Shown: piece by piece, positions 42,308-54,943 of the stretch
How the letters are laid out: each line of letters begins with the position of its first letter
Position numbering within the stretch: the first letter of the stretch is position 1
NCBI RefSeq assembly: GCF_900113905.1
Contig: NZ_FORC01000001.1
Location: forward strand, 1,817,469-1,881,468
Direction of reading: 5' to 3'
Length of the DNA stretch: 64,000 bases
Source of the DNA: Phytopseudomonas argentinensis
Lineage (GTDB): Bacteria > Pseudomonadota > Gammaproteobacteria > Pseudomonadales > Pseudomonadaceae
Translations under genes and position numbers: made by a program
The notes under the pieces: generated by a model
The model's database searches: none
Seen by the model: only the letters and a program-made list of their open reading frames with translations
What the model was told of the DNA's origin: nothing

Positions 42308-44107
42308 ATGTCCGACACCCTGCTCAGCGCCCGCAACCTGGCGTTCGAACTCTATGAAGTGCTCGACGCCGACGCACTCGTCCAGCGCCCACGGTTCAGC
42401 GAACACAACCGGGAAACCTTCGATGCCGCCCTGGGCACCGCTCGCGGTATCGCCGAGAAGCTGTTCGCCCCGCACAACCGCAAGAACGACGAACACGAGC
42501 CGCAATACGTCGACGGCGGCGCCAAGCTGATCACCGAGGTCAAACCAGCGTTGCAGGCCTTCAACGACGCCGGCTTCCTGAATGCCACGCGAGGCTTCGA
42601 AATGGGCGGCATGCAGTTGCCCAACCTGCTGTCCCAGGCCTGTTTCGCGCACTTTCAGGCCGCCAACATCGCCACGGCGTCCTACCCGTTGCTGAGCATG
42701 GCCGCCGCCAACCTGATCGAGACCTTCGGCGACGAGGTACAAAAGCGGCTTTTCCTGCAGCCACTCATCGACGGTCGCTTCTTCGGCACCATGGCCCTGA
42801 CCGAACCCCATGCGGGCTCCTCGCTCGCCGATATCCGCACCCGCGCCGAGCCCGCGGGCGACGGCAGTTATCGTCTCAAGGGCAACAAGATCTTCATCTC
42901 CGGTGGTGATCACGACCTCAGCGAAAACATCGTCCATCTGGTGCTGGCCCGCCTGCCCGATGCACCGGCCGGCGTGAAGGGCATTTCGCTGTTCATCGTG
43001 CCGAAATTCATCGTCGCAGCAGACGGCAGCCTGGGCACCCGCAACGATGTGACCCTGGCGGGCCTGTTCCACAAGATGGGCTGGCGCGGCACCACTTCCA
43101 CGGCGCTGAACTTCGGTGATCAGGGCAACTGCGTGGGCTATCTGGTCGGCGAACCCCACGTCGGGCTCGCCTATATGTTCCAGATGATGAACGAAGCGCG
43201 CATCGGCGTCGGCATGGGCGCGGTAATGCTCGGCTATGCCGGCTACCTCTATTCGCTCGACTACGCCCGCCAGCGCCCCCAGGGCCGCCTGCCCGACGCC
43301 AAGCAGGCCGGTGGCCAGGTGGCGATCATCGAGCACGCCGATGTGCGGCGCATGCTACTGACCCAGAAAGCCTACGTGGAGGGTGGCTTCGACCTGGTGC
43401 TGTATTGCGCCCGCCTGGTCGACGACAGCCAGACCCTGGAAGACGCCGGGCAGCGCGAGCAGGCGCGCCAGTTGCTCGACCTGCTTACCCCGATCGCCAA
43501 GTCCTGGCCGTCCGAGTATTGCCTGCAGGCCAATGCCCTGGCGATCCAGATCCTTGGCGGCCATGGCTACACCCGCGATCACCCCGTGGAGCAGTACTAC
43601 CGCGACAACCGCCTCAACCCGATCCACGAGGGCACCCAAGGCATCCAGTCCCTCGACCTGCTGGGCCGCAAGGTCGGCCAGCACGGCGGCGCAGCGTTAC
43701 AGGCGCTGCGCCAGCGAATCAACGACACCTGCCAGCGCGCCGAGCCGTTCAGCCAGCTGGACGCCCTGCGCCAGCCCTTGCAGGCCCTGCTGGCGCGCCT
43801 TTCCGAGGTTACTCTCGGCCTGCTCGGCGATCTGCAACAGGGCCGCGTAAACCAGGCGCTGGCGGACTCTGCGCTGTACCTCAAGGTATTCGGCCATCTG
43901 GTGCTCGGCTGGCGCTGGCTGGAACAGGCGGTGCGCGCCGAGCAGGGTCGCCTGGCCGGCAATCAGGCAGACGCGGATTTCTACGGGGGCAAGTTGCAGG
44001 CCGCGCGCTACTTCCTGCTCCGGGAAGCGCCAGGCTGCCACCATGAGCTGGATATCCTGGCGCGCCGCGACGATACCTGCCTGGCGATGCAGGACGCCTG
44101 CTTTTGA
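42308..44107 (+). CDS. Acyl-CoA dehydrogenase
   Basis: A 599-residue FAD enzyme of the large acyl-CoA dehydrogenase group (longer than the usual 380-residue type because of a C-terminal extension). ALTEPHAGSSLADIRTRAE near residue 160 is the FAD-binding stretch, KIFISGGDHDLSENIVHLVLAR follows, and ILGGHGYTRDHPVEQYYRDN near 420 is the signature near the catalytic base region. It should start beta-oxidation of an unknown acyl-CoA chain. The ATG at 42308 follows GGAGAGCC. In P. aeruginosa a related gene (PA5020) lies near msrA. It ends at a bidirectional terminator facing ppk. Confidence 0.9.
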   Translation: MSDTLLSARNLAFELYEVLDADALVQRPRFSEHNRETFDAALGTARGIAEKLFAPHNRKNDEHEPQYVDGGAKLITEVKPALQAFNDAGFLNATRGFEMGGMQLPNLLSQACFAHFQAANIATASYPLLSMAAANLIETFGDEVQKRLFLQPLIDGRFFGTMALTEPHAGSSLADIRTRAEPAGDGSYRLKGNKIFISGGDHDLSENIVHLVLARLPDAPAGVKGISLFIVPKFIVAADGSLGTRNDVTLAGLFHKMGWRGTTSTALNFGDQGNCVGYLVGEPHVGLAYMFQMMNEARIGVGMGAVMLGYAGYLYSLDYARQRPQGRLPDAKQAGGQVAIIEHADVRRMLLTQKAYVEGGFDLVLYCARLVDDSQTLEDAGQREQARQLLDLLTPIAKSWPSEYCLQANALAIQILGGHGYTRDHPVEQYYRDNRLNPIHEGTQGIQSLDLLGRKVGQHGGAALQALRQRINDTCQRAEPFSQLDALRQPLQALLARLSEVTLGLLGDLQQGRVNQALADSALYLKVFGHLVLGWRWLEQAVRAEQGRLAGNQADADFYGGKLQAARYFLLREAPGCHHELDILARRDDTCLAMQDACF

Positions 44108-44111
44108 AATG

Positions 44112-44135
44112 AAAACGGGCCCGCGGGCCCGTTTT
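44112..44135. terminator. Bidirectional intrinsic terminator
   Basis: A perfect 24-base palindrome built from AAAACGGGCCCG and its complement, flanked by A/T tracts on both sides. It lies between the acyl-CoA dehydrogenase stop (44107) and the ppk stop (44150), which converge, so it serves both. Confidence 0.85.
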
Positions 44136-44149
44136 CCTGATCCAGCCGA

Positions 44150-46363
44150 TCAGCGCGCGGTGATCACCGGGGCGCTGAGCTTCTCCAGCAGGCTGGCCTG
44201 GGCGCTGCGCGAGTTCTGGTTGCCGGTGGGCGACAGCCGCACGTAGCGGCCATCGGGCTGCAGCACCCAGGCGTGGGTGTTGTCGGTCAGGTAGGCCTCC
44301 AGCTCCTTCTTGACCCGGGTGATGAGCTTCTTGCCCTCCACCGGGAAGCAGGTCTCCACGCGCTTGTCGAGGTTGCGCTCCATCCAGTCGGCGCTGGACA
44401 GGTAGATCAACTCGTCGCCGCCATTGAGGAAGTAGTAGACCCGGGTGTGCTCGAGGAAGCGGCCGATGATCGAGCGCACCTGGATATTGTGCGACACCCC
44501 CGCGATACCAGGACGCAGGCAGCACATGCCACGCACCACCAGGTCGATCTTCACGCCGGTCTGGCTGGCCTTGTACAACGCGCGGATGATCTTGGCGTCG
44601 GTCAGCGAGTTGAACTTGGCAATGATGTGCGCCGGCTTGCCTTCGGCAGCATTGGCGGTTTCCTTGGCGATCAGGTCGAGCAGGGTCTTCTTCAACGTGA
44701 AGGGCGCATGCAGCAGCTTCTTCATGCGCAGGGTCTTGCCCATGCCGATCAACTGGCTGAACAGCTTGGAGACGTCCTCGCCCAGGGCCACGTCGGCGGT
44801 CAGCAGGCTGTAGTCGGTGTACAGCCGCGCATTGCCGGCGTGGTAGTTACCGGTGCCCAGGTGCGCGTAACGACGGATCTCGCCGTTCTCGCGACGCAGG
44901 ATCAGCATCATCTTCGAGTGGGTCTTGAAGCCGACCACGCCGTAGATCACCACTGCACCGGCGGCCTGCAGGCGGCTGGCCAGCGCCAGATTGGACTCCT
45001 CGTCGAAGCGCGCGCGCAGTTCGATCACCGCGGTGACTTCCTTGCCGTTGCGCGCCGCCTCGACCAGGGCGTCGACGATCTCCGAGTTGGCGCCCGAGCG
45101 ATACAGGGTCTGCTTGATCGCCAACACGTGGGGGTCTTTGGCAGCCTGACGCAGCAGATCCACCACGGGCGTGAACGACTCGAAGGGGTGCAGCAGCAGG
45201 ATGTCCTGCTTGCTGACCACACTAAAGATGTTCTCGCTGTTCTGCAGCAGCTTGGGGATCACCGGGGTGAAGGGTGCATGCTGCAGTTCCGGGTGGCTGT
45301 CCAGACCGGTGATGCTGAACAGCCGGGTCAGGTTGACCGGACCATTGACCTGATACAGCTCATGCTCCGACAGGCCGAACTGCTTGAGCAACTGGTCGGT
45401 CAGGTGTTTCGGGCAGGTGTCGACCACCTCCAGGCGTACCGCATCACCATAGCGACGGCTGAACAGCTCGCCACGCAGGGCACGGGCCAGGTCTTCGACG
45501 TCCTCGGTGTCCACCGACAGGTCGGCGTTACGGGTCAGGCGGAACTGGTAGCAACCCTTGACCTTCATGCCGGGGAACAGGTCGTCGGCATGGGCGTGGA
45601 TCATCGACGACAGGAATACGTAGTTGGCGCCCGGGCCACCGACTTCTTCCGGCACCTTGATGATGCGCGGCAGCAGGCGCGGCGCCGGAATTACCGCCAG
45701 ACCGGAGTCGCGACCGAAGGCATCGACACCCTCCAGTTCGACGATGAAGTTCAGGCTCTTGTTGACCAGCAGCGGGAACGGGTGCGTCGGATCGAGGCCG
45801 ATCGGGGTGATGATCGGCGCGATCTCGTCACGGAAATAGCGCCGCACCCAGGCCTTGTGCTTGGTCGTCCAGTAACGGCGACGAATGAAGTTGATGCCGT
45901 GCTTGGCCAGCGCCGGAAACAGCACATCGTTGAGGATGGCGTACTGGCGGCCGACCTGCTCGTGGACCAGTTCGGCGATGCGTGACAGCGCCTGGTGCGG
46001 CTGCAGGCCATCGGCGCCGGCCTGCTCGCGGGCGAAATTGATCTGCTTCTTCAGGCCGGCGACACGAATCTCGAAGAACTCATCGAGGTTGCTGGAGAAG
46101 ATCAGCAGGAACTTCAGGCGTTCGAGCAATGGGTAGGACTCGTCCAGCGCCTGTTCCAGCACGCGGATGTTGAACTGCAGCTGCGACAGCTCGCGGTGGA
46201 TGTACAGGCTGCTGTCATCCAGGCTGGGCACCACCACGGACGTCGCTGCGGTTTCGACTGGGGATGTTTCCACGACTGTTTCCACCGGCGCTTCGTCGAT
46301 TACCGGCAGGCTGAGTGCCGGTACATCGAGCTGTTCGTTCTCACTGAGTCCTTCGTTGCTCAT
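44150..46363 (-). CDS. ppk: Polyphosphate kinase 1
   Basis: Ppk1 reversibly makes polyphosphate from ATP at the inner membrane. The 737-residue protein has an N-terminal acidic extension (about 1-45), then [20 protein letters not shown] opening the N domain and [35 protein letters not shown] contains His482, the autophosphorylated residue equivalent; [20 protein letters not shown] follows, then the second catalytic half with [17 protein letters not shown]. The ATG at 46363 follows AGGG. In P. aeruginosa ppk faces ppx; here ppx is not adjacent, and hemB lies directly upstream, 18 bases before the ppk start. Confidence 0.96.
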   Translation of the reverse strand: MSNEGLSENEQLDVPALSLPVIDEAPVETVVETSPVETAATSVVVPSLDDSSLYIHRELSQLQFNIRVLEQALDESYPLLERLKFLLIFSSNLDEFFEIRVAGLKKQINFAREQAGADGLQPHQALSRIAELVHEQVGRQYAILNDVLFPALAKHGINFIRRRYWTTKHKAWVRRYFRDEIAPIITPIGLDPTHPFPLLVNKSLNFIVELEGVDAFGRDSGLAVIPAPRLLPRIIKVPEEVGGPGANYVFLSSMIHAHADDLFPGMKVKGCYQFRLTRNADLSVDTEDVEDLARALRGELFSRRYGDAVRLEVVDTCPKHLTDQLLKQFGLSEHELYQVNGPVNLTRLFSITGLDSHPELQHAPFTPVIPKLLQNSENIFSVVSKQDILLLHPFESFTPVVDLLRQAAKDPHVLAIKQTLYRSGANSEIVDALVEAARNGKEVTAVIELRARFDEESNLALASRLQAAGAVVIYGVVGFKTHSKMMLILRRENGEIRRYAHLGTGNYHAGNARLYTDYSLLTADVALGEDVSKLFSQLIGMGKTLRMKKLLHAPFTLKKTLLDLIAKETANAAEGKPAHIIAKFNSLTDAKIIRALYKASQTGVKIDLVVRGMCCLRPGIAGVSHNIQVRSIIGRFLEHTRVYYFLNGGDELIYLSSADWMERNLDKRVETCFPVEGKKLITRVKKELEAYLTDNTHAWVLQPDGRYVRLSPTGNQNSRSAQASLLEKLSAPVITAR

Positions 46364-46381
46364 TGAATTACCCTGGAGGGG

Positions 46382-47654
<1,273 letters not shown>

Positions 47655-48206
47655 ATGCTGGAAAATTTGCTGCAGCACTTCGGTTACCCGGCGTTGGCGC
47701 TGGGCACCTTTCTCGAGGGCGAAATGTCGCTGCTGCTGGCGGCCTACCTGGCGTTGCGCGGCATCCTGCAGATCGAGCTGGTGATGCTGTTCGCCTTTAT
47801 CGGCACCTATGCCAGCGACCAGCTGTGGTTCCACCTGGGTCGCCGGCATGGCCGCCGCATCCTCGAGCGTCGCCCCAAGTGGCAGGCGCTGAGCGACAAG
47901 GCACTGGTGTACCTGCGCCGCCACCCCGATCTGTGGGTACTGGGCTTTCGCTTCTTCTACGGCATGCGCACGGTAATGCCGCTGGCCATCGGTATTTCCG
48001 GCTACCCACGCCGCCGCTATGTAATTCTCGACGCCATTGGCGCGGCGATCTGGGCCATCGCGCTCGGTACCCTGGCCTACAAGCTCGGTCGCGCCCTGGA
48101 GGGCCTGCTCGGCGAATTGCACGAGATACAGGCCTACCTGTTCGGCGCCCTGCTGGTGATCGGCCTGGGCGTCTGGCTGTACCGCCGTAGACAGCGAGAG
48201 TGCTGA
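47655..48206 (+). CDS. DedA family membrane protein
   Basis: A 183-residue inner membrane protein of the DedA/VTT family, whose members transport undecaprenyl phosphate or phosphatidylethanolamine and keep membrane homeostasis. It shows ALALGTFLEGEMSLLLAAYLA at helix 1 (acidic residues in a re-entrant loop), FIGTYASDQLWFHLGRRHG and FRFFYGMRTVMPLAIGISGY with the conserved Arg-containing R-x(4)-R-like motif region. The ATG at 47655 has a weak ribosome binding site; an in-frame GTG at 47607 would add 16 residues. In P. aeruginosa a DedA gene also follows hemB (PA5244). Confidence 0.86.
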   Translation: MLENLLQHFGYPALALGTFLEGEMSLLLAAYLALRGILQIELVMLFAFIGTYASDQLWFHLGRRHGRRILERRPKWQALSDKALVYLRRHPDLWVLGFRFFYGMRTVMPLAIGISGYPRRRYVILDAIGAAIWAIALGTLAYKLGRALEGLLGELHEIQAYLFGALLVIGLGVWLYRRRQREC

Positions 48207-48354
48207 GCCCCTAGGCTTTACCAATGCGCGCGTCAGGTTCAAAAGGCTGTAACAATTGGCTGACCGGCCAGTCATAAGCCAAGACAGGTTTTCTCAAGCA
48301 AGCCCTCGTTCATCCATGCCATGCGAGGGTTTGCCTTTCATCAGGAGTTGGTCG

Positions 48355-49014
48355 ATGAACAAGAAAGTTGCAGTGATCCTTGCCGGTTGCGGCGTCTACG
48401 ACGGCTCGGAGATCCACGAAAGCGTGATCACCCTGCTGCGCCTCGATCAGCGTGGTGTCCAGGTCCAGTGCTTCGCACCCGATATCGACCAGGCCCACGT
48501 GATCAACCACCTCAAGGGCGAAGAGATGCAACCGGCCCGTAACGTGCTGGTGGAGTCGGCGCGCATCGCCCGCGGCAACGTCAAGGACGTGCGCGAGCTG
48601 CGTGCCGACGACTTCGATGCGCTGATCGTGCCGGGCGGCTTCGGCGCTGCCAAGAACCTCTGCGACTTCGCCAGCAAGGGCGCCGACTGCAGCGTGCAGG
48701 CCGACGTGCTGGCCGCTGCCCAGTCGTTCGTCAACGCCGCCAAGCCGATCGGCCTGATCTGCATCGCCCCGGCCATGGCCGCGCGCATTTTCGGCGCCGG
48801 CGTCACCTGCACCATCGGTACGGACGCCGAGACCGCCGCCGCACTGGGCAAGATGGGCGCCGAGCATGTCGAATGCCACGTCGAGGATATCGTCGAAGAC
48901 ACTGCGCGCAAGCTGGTGACCACCCCGGCGTACATGCTCGCCAAGTCCATCGCCGAAGCGGCCTCGGGCATCAACAAGCTGGTGGATCGGGTGCTGGAAA
49001 TGACCCACGAGTGA
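48355..49014 (+). CDS. elbB: Isoprenoid biosynthesis glyoxalase ElbB-like
   Basis: A 219-residue protein of the DJ-1/PfpI class I amidotransferase-like superfamily corresponding to ElbB, reported to have glyoxalase activity. It begins KVAVILAGCGVYDGSEIHE; LIVPGGFGAAKNLCDFA near 85 and LICIAPAMAARIFG near 145, with the Cys nucleophile in ICIAP, are family signatures. ATG at 48355 follows GGAG; the upstream frame to 48256 has no conserved sequence. It reads into the repeat region at 49042-49212. Confidence 0.9.
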   Translation: MNKKVAVILAGCGVYDGSEIHESVITLLRLDQRGVQVQCFAPDIDQAHVINHLKGEEMQPARNVLVESARIARGNVKDVRELRADDFDALIVPGGFGAAKNLCDFASKGADCSVQADVLAAAQSFVNAAKPIGLICIAPAMAARIFGAGVTCTIGTDAETAAALGKMGAEHVECHVEDIVEDTARKLVTTPAYMLAKSIAEAASGINKLVDRVLEMTHE

Positions 49015-49041
49015 CGCCCCAGTTGCATCAGCGACCGAGCC

Positions 49042-49212
49042 TAGGATGGGCGCCAGCCCATCAGTGCCCAGGCCGCGTACCAGCCACGAACCCATGTGGG
49101 AGCGCGCCATGCGCGCGAAATCACGGGCATGGACTGGGGCTTCCCCGCCCGTTCCCACATGGGTGACCAAAACGCTGAGCACTCAGAGCCGTAGGATGGG
49201 CGCAGCCCATCA
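49042..49212. repeat. REP/REPIN-like palindromic repeat array
   Basis: A nested palindrome set in the elbB-yaiI gap. Outer hairpins GATGGGC/GCCCATC occur at 49045-49062 and 49195-49211. Inside lie CCCATGTGGGA (49091-49101) and its complement TCCCACATGGG (49153-49163), enclosing a GCGCGC-CAT-GCGCGC hairpin (49102-49116) whose flank GTGGGAGCG...GCGAAAT is typical of Pseudomonas REP sequences. Two inverted REP units with a spacer form a REPIN. Transposition by a RAYT protein, such as the one at the window end, is the known mechanism; that this copy is mobile is not shown. Confidence 0.8.
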
Positions 49213-49284
49213 ATCAAGTACGCGCGCCGTAGCCTGACCTGGCCGCCCGGGTATCACTTTGCTCCACCCGGGCCACAGCTTCAG

Positions 49285-49737
49285 CTAACCCCGTGACAGG
49301 CGCGTCAGCAAGCGATCCAGGGAGTTGGCAAAGGCCTGGCGATCCTTGTCGCCATAACTGGCCTGACCGCCGCCGACCTGCCCCTGCTCACGCAGGTCGG
49401 TGAACAGGTTGCGTACCGCCAGGCGCTCGCCCATGTTGCGCTCGTCGAACTCCCGGCCGCGCGGGTCCAGCGCCAGCACGCCCTTCTTGACCAGCCGATC
49501 GGCCAGGGGCACGTCGCTGCAGATCACCAGCTCGCCGGGCACGGCGTGCTCCACCAGGTAATCATCGGCCGCATCAGGACCGCTGGGCACCACGATCAGC
49601 TTCACGCAGGCGAAGTTCGGTCGCGCCACGGCCTGCCCGGCAACCAGCACCACCTCGAAACCGCGCTTGAGGGCGAACTTGGCCACCTGATCCCGCGCCA
49701 GCCGTGGGCAGGCATCGGCGTCGATCCAGACACGCAT
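49285..49737 (-). CDS. YaiI/YqxD family (DUF188) protein
   Basis: A 150-residue cytoplasmic protein of the DUF188 (YaiI/YqxD) family, which resembles PIN-type nucleases in fold. MRVWIDADACPRLARDQVAKFA at the N-terminus holds the DADACP motif, VVPSGPDAADDYLVEHA and ELVICSDVPLADRLVKKG the second acidic site, and FTDLREQG the C-terminal part. The ATG at 49737 begins the conserved start; the longer frame reaching 50142 fuses this gene to antisense of the LysE gene and is an artefact. It follows the LysE gene with a two-base gap, so they are probably co-transcribed. Confidence 0.9.
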   Translation of the reverse strand: MRVWIDADACPRLARDQVAKFALKRGFEVVLVAGQAVARPNFACVKLIVVPSGPDAADDYLVEHAVPGELVICSDVPLADRLVKKGVLALDPRGREFDERNMGERLAVRNLFTDLREQGQVGGGQASYGDKDRQAFANSLDRLLTRLSRG

Positions 49738-49739
49738 GT

Positions 49740-50369
49740 TTAAACCGGTGCGCGTCGCACGGTAGCCAGCAATGCCGCAGCACCGACGAACAGTGCACCG
49801 AAGCTGCGGTTCATGAGGCGCTGCTGGCGTGGCGTGCGCAGCAGGCGCAGCGCCCGCACAGCCAGGCCGGTATAGCCGGCCATGACGATCAGGTCGACGG
49901 TGACCATGGTCGCGCCGATGATCAGGTACTGCTCGGTCAGCGGTGCATGGGGATTGATGAACTGCGGCAGCACCGCGAGCATGAACACGATCGCTTTGGG
50001 GTTGCCGAAATTCACCAGAAAGCCGCGCAGCACCAGGCTCAGCGGTCGGCCGATGGGCCGTTCGCCGCTGACGTTCATATCGGCAGGCAAGGCTCGCCAC
50101 TGGCACCAGCCGAGGTACAGCAGGTACACCACGCCGAACCATTTGATCAGGGTGAAGGCCAGTGCCGAAGTCGCCAGAATGGCCCCGACGCCCGCCGCGA
50201 CGATGGCGATCTGCAGCGCCAGGCCGAGCTGCAGGCCCAGGGCGTTCCAGTAACCGCGCCAGAAGCCGTACTGCAACCCGGCCGACATCGAGGCGATAGC
50301 CCCGGCCCCCGGCGACAGGCTGATCAGCCAGCAGGCAACGAGAAAAGCGAGCCAGGTTTCCAGAGCCAT
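49740..50369 (-). CDS. LysE/RhtB family amino acid exporter
   Basis: A 209-residue membrane protein with six hydrophobic helices of the LysE/RhtB exporter family. ACWLISLSPGAGAIASMSAG near residue 12 is the conserved first-helix motif (usually SPGP), and RGFLVNFGNPKAIVFMLAVLP near 110 is the family NPKA motif. It should export an amino acid or similar compound. It is two bases before the DUF188 gene on the same strand and shares no overlap with the MscS-like gene upstream. Confidence 0.9.
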   Translation of the reverse strand: MALETWLAFLVACWLISLSPGAGAIASMSAGLQYGFWRGYWNALGLQLGLALQIAIVAAGVGAILATSALAFTLIKWFGVVYLLYLGWCQWRALPADMNVSGERPIGRPLSLVLRGFLVNFGNPKAIVFMLAVLPQFINPHAPLTEQYLIIGATMVTVDLIVMAGYTGLAVRALRLLRTPRQQRLMNRSFGALFVGAAALLATVRRAPV

Positions 50370-50546
50370 GATGGCGACCTCGAGGCGGGTTTGTAGAAAA
50401 GTCGAAATTACCTGAATTGCGTCATCGCGTCAGGGCTTGCTGACGCTCTCGCAGCGATTGCACGCATCCCAATTGCCAAGGCGGGCTCGGCGGCGAACAC
50501 ACCGCCATTCCCCCCCCCGGCTGAATCGGCTCCCAGGGGCTTCGGA
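50370..50546. other. Gap between LysE and MscS-like genes
   Basis: No gene seen in these 177 bases; both flanking genes are on the minus strand, so this holds the lysE promoter. It contains an unusual C run at 50511-50518 that is G-rich in the transcribed direction. No terminator with a T-tract was recognised. Confidence 0.3.
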
Positions 50547-51130
50547 TCAGGGTTCGATCTTGCGCGCCGCCGGTACATCGCCATTGCGCCAGCGCCTCAC
50601 GGCCTTCTGGAAGAACAGGCTGTTGGGAATCTGCACCCAGGTGCCAGGTGCATCGCCGGTCAGGTCTTCCAGGGTGGTGTAGAACAGGTTGATGTCCAGC
50701 ACCCGGCCACGCACGCCTGGCTTGTCGGCGCTTTCCAGCACCTCGACGCAATCACCGATGCGGAACGGCCCGAGGGCAAAGATCAGCAGCGCGCAGAACA
50801 GGTTGGACAATACGCTCCAGATGGCGAAGAACGCGATGGCGGCAACCGCCACGAAACCGGTGAGGGCGCCCCACAGTACCTGCGCCGACACGCCCAGGCG
50901 TTCAAGCACCAGCATGAAGGCGCTGCCCAGGATCAGCCAGCGGGTCAGGCCGCGCAACGGCACCAGCAATTCTGCCGGCAACTGCGGATAACGCTGGCCC
51001 AGGCGGGTGATGCCGCGGGTGAGGATACGCTGCGCCAGCCAGGCCAGGGCCAGGATCAGAATGACCTGCCCGGTGCGCATCAGCGGCTGGCTCCAGGCTG
51101 CGAGCCAGGCCAGATCGATAACGTCGAAAT

Positions 51131-51134
<4 letters not shown>
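50547..51134 (-). CDS. MscS-like mechanosensitive ion channel family protein
   Basis: A 195-residue inner membrane protein of the MscS family: two or three helices (about 15-110) and the beta-domain with WSVLSNLFCALLIFALGPFR and RIGDCVEV near 120-135, followed by VLDINLFYTTLEDLTGDAPG and IPNSLFFQKAVRRW. Shorter than classical MscS (286) because the C-terminal domain is reduced. The start is TTG at 51134, which overlaps the ABC-F stop (TTGA) and follows GGAGG; the longer ATG frame to 51191 runs inside the ABC-F gene. Role in osmotic adjustment is inferred from the family. Confidence 0.82.
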
Positions 51135-53044
<1,910 letters not shown>

Positions 53045-53093
53045 AATGGCGGCGGATTCTACCAGAGTCCCCCGCCGCATACTCGGAGCACGC

Positions 53094-53549
53094 ATGAGCG
53101 CTGACCTGTGGACCTTCGCCACCACTCTCTACGCCCGCCCAGGCGTGGAAGCCGCCTGCCTGGAACTGCAGGCCGCCGGCGCAGATGTCTGTCTGGTTCT
53201 GTGCGGGCTGTGGCTGGACAGCCGTGGTGTGGCCCACGCGCCCCATCGCGAAGCCCAGCTGCGCAGCATCGCCGAGCCCTGGCAACGCGAAGTGGTGAAG
53301 CCATTGCGTGCAATACGCCAGGCCTGGCGCAACCAGGCTAGCCAGGATTCGGCTCTGGCCGGCCTGCGCGAGCAGGTGAAAAAGCTGGAGCTGGATGCCG
53401 AGCGGCAGCAAATGGTGCGCCTGCAGGCCCTGAGTGCTGACTGGCCTGTCTCAGGTTGTGGTCAGCCACGGGCTTGGCTGAACGCTTTGGCCCCAAGTGG
53501 TACGCCTACCGCACAGGGTGCGAGCGACATTTTATATGCGGCACGCTAG
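53094..53549 (+). CDS. TIGR02444 family protein
   Basis: A 151-residue small protein of the TIGR02444 family, common in pseudomonads beside ABC-F genes. SADLWTFATTLYARPGVEAACL and VCLVLCGLWLDSRGV are family marks; a helical stretch with ALAGLREQVKKLELDAERQQ follows. No function is known. The ATG at 53094 overlaps nothing; it is divergent from the ABC-F gene with a 49-base gap. The C-terminal WLNALAP region is present, so the gene seems intact, although downstream genes found in P. aeruginosa (algP, algQ region) do not follow here. Confidence 0.78.
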   Translation: MSADLWTFATTLYARPGVEAACLELQAAGADVCLVLCGLWLDSRGVAHAPHREAQLRSIAEPWQREVVKPLRAIRQAWRNQASQDSALAGLREQVKKLELDAERQQMVRLQALSADWPVSGCGQPRAWLNALAPSGTPTAQGASDILYAAR

Positions 53550-53711
53550 TGGCAACGATGGCCATGGCCATGAATTCTATTGCTTTTAGCGGTCTCATCG
53601 AACTGGCCGACCACGCTGGCGATACCCTGAAACAGAAACACTGGGGAGCTTGTTTACGCCAGAGCGCTATCGCCACGTGAACCCTTTCAAGGTCTCATCA
53701 AGGCGCACAAC
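53550..53711. other. Convergent gap holding no convincing gene
   Basis: These 162 bases lie between the convergent TIGR02444 and carbonic anhydrase genes. A short frame with FSGLIELADHAGDTLKQKH-type sequence crosses it but has no recognisable start or family. It may be decayed coding sequence at an old rearrangement point. Confidence 0.3.
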
Positions 53712-54425
53712 TCACTGCTGGACGTAACGCACCAGCGGCCGGCCATTGAGCGGCTGGATCTTACGGTTGTTATGGCTATAACGCGCATTGAAACTTGCGA
53801 TCTGCGCCTTCGACAAAGTGACCGGCGTGTCCATGACGTACCACTCGACGTTCTCAGTCAGAGGAGGCGTGGTGAGCGAGCCGAGATAATGATGGTAGCT
53901 CCTGTTCGCGGGGAGCATCACGGCTATATCCTCCCTTTCGATTTCGCCACCGTGGGCGCCTTCAAGCGCATCGAGAACCTCACCAGCCAAGCGGTTTGGT
54001 TCGCCTTCGCGGTACATCACACCAATCACCGCAAGCCGCCCATTCTTGGCCTTGAACACAAAATGCCCCTCCATCGGAAACGACTGTCCATTGAAGGTGT
54101 GCTCGCTCATCGCATGGAAGTGGAACTGTGCAAGCTCGAAATGGCGCCCGCGAATCCTTGCATCAGGCCCGTTGGTTTCCACCTCAACGGCATGGCCGTT
54201 ATCAACCACCTTGAGGGCTGCCTCGGTATTGCGTAAGGCGATTTCTTGCGATTCCTCGGGATCCCCCTCGATTGCCATATCGGAGCGAATGTCCACAGGA
54301 GATTGGGCGATGGCGGGTGGTGGCGTCCACTTTTCCTGGTGGTCATAGTCAATTTTCTCGGCAGACGCCGACATTGAGCAAACGATGGCCAGCGGAGTCA
54401 CGGCGAACGAAAGAGGTATGCGCAT
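53712..54425 (-). CDS. Periplasmic alpha-carbonic anhydrase
   Basis: A 237-residue alpha-class carbonic anhydrase, which interconverts CO2 and bicarbonate. A signal peptide is evident (MRIPLSFAVTPLAIVCSMSASA, cleavage near 22), so it should act in the periplasm. Zinc ligands are predicted as H102, H104 (FHFHAMSEH) and H121 (EGHFVF), with E108 and T185/T186 in GSLTTPPLTENVEW. The usual tryptophan after HFH is Ala here. ATG at 54425 is preferred to 54479 because it gives a classical signal peptide. Base composition is lower in GC than the neighbours, hinting at transfer; the flanks hold no shared operon partner. Confidence 0.9.
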   Translation of the reverse strand: MRIPLSFAVTPLAIVCSMSASAEKIDYDHQEKWTPPPAIAQSPVDIRSDMAIEGDPEESQEIALRNTEAALKVVDNGHAVEVETNGPDARIRGRHFELAQFHFHAMSEHTFNGQSFPMEGHFVFKAKNGRLAVIGVMYREGEPNRLAGEVLDALEGAHGGEIEREDIAVMLPANRSYHHYLGSLTTPPLTENVEWYVMDTPVTLSKAQIASFNARYSHNNRKIQPLNGRPLVRYVQQ

Positions 54426-54943
54426 AGGGTTCTCGATGGCAAAAGCGAGCGGAGCATCCGCAGTGACAATAAGATTCAAATCAGGATCAATGAAAGCCTA
54501 ACCACACGATAGCCAATGAGCCCGCATAGCGCGCACTCGGCGCTCACTGAAAAAAACCAGCGATCTACCCGGGTCGATCCAATGCTTGGTGTAAGCCCTG
54601 CTGAGCATAGCTATGCCCAAGCCTGGTACCCATGCGCCAGGCACTGACGCGGCTCATAAGGGCCCTCAGGTGACTTGCTCGGGTCGTGGGAAGTCTTTGG
54701 GAAAATGCCTTGCAGGCTTATTCAGGTCGTCCAGCTGATTTTTCATAAGCCTTTTGGGGACTTATCAGCATCCTTCCCCTTGCCCCCTGACCGCGTCCAG
54801 GGCTGGGCACAAGCGGCAAAGAGCGAATCAGCTTTATTCGCGAAATCCATGGCCATATCCGTGTCTACATCTACCCAACAGGTGGCAACGCCGACGGGCT
54901 TTCGACGGTCTGCTAGGCTGACGGCCAGGACAATGGAGACCCC
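54426..54943. other. 518-base region without a convincing gene, before pqqF
   Basis: No supported gene. Small frames exist (for example 54675-54992) but have no family sequence and overlap the pqqF start. The stretch ends with GGAGA before the pqqF ATG and should hold promoters for carbonic anhydrase and pqqF; none was clear. A moderately low GC part continues to about 54550, then composition returns to normal. Confidence 0.4.

Noticed and set aside
49285..50142. 285-residue frame covering the DUF188 gene and part of lysE
   Set aside because: The first half is antisense-type sequence in another frame of lysE; the real DUF188 gene starts at 49737.
53456..53680. 74-residue frame after the TIGR02444 gene
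   Set aside because: Overlaps the TIGR02444 gene in another frame, lacks a ribosome binding site and resembles no family.
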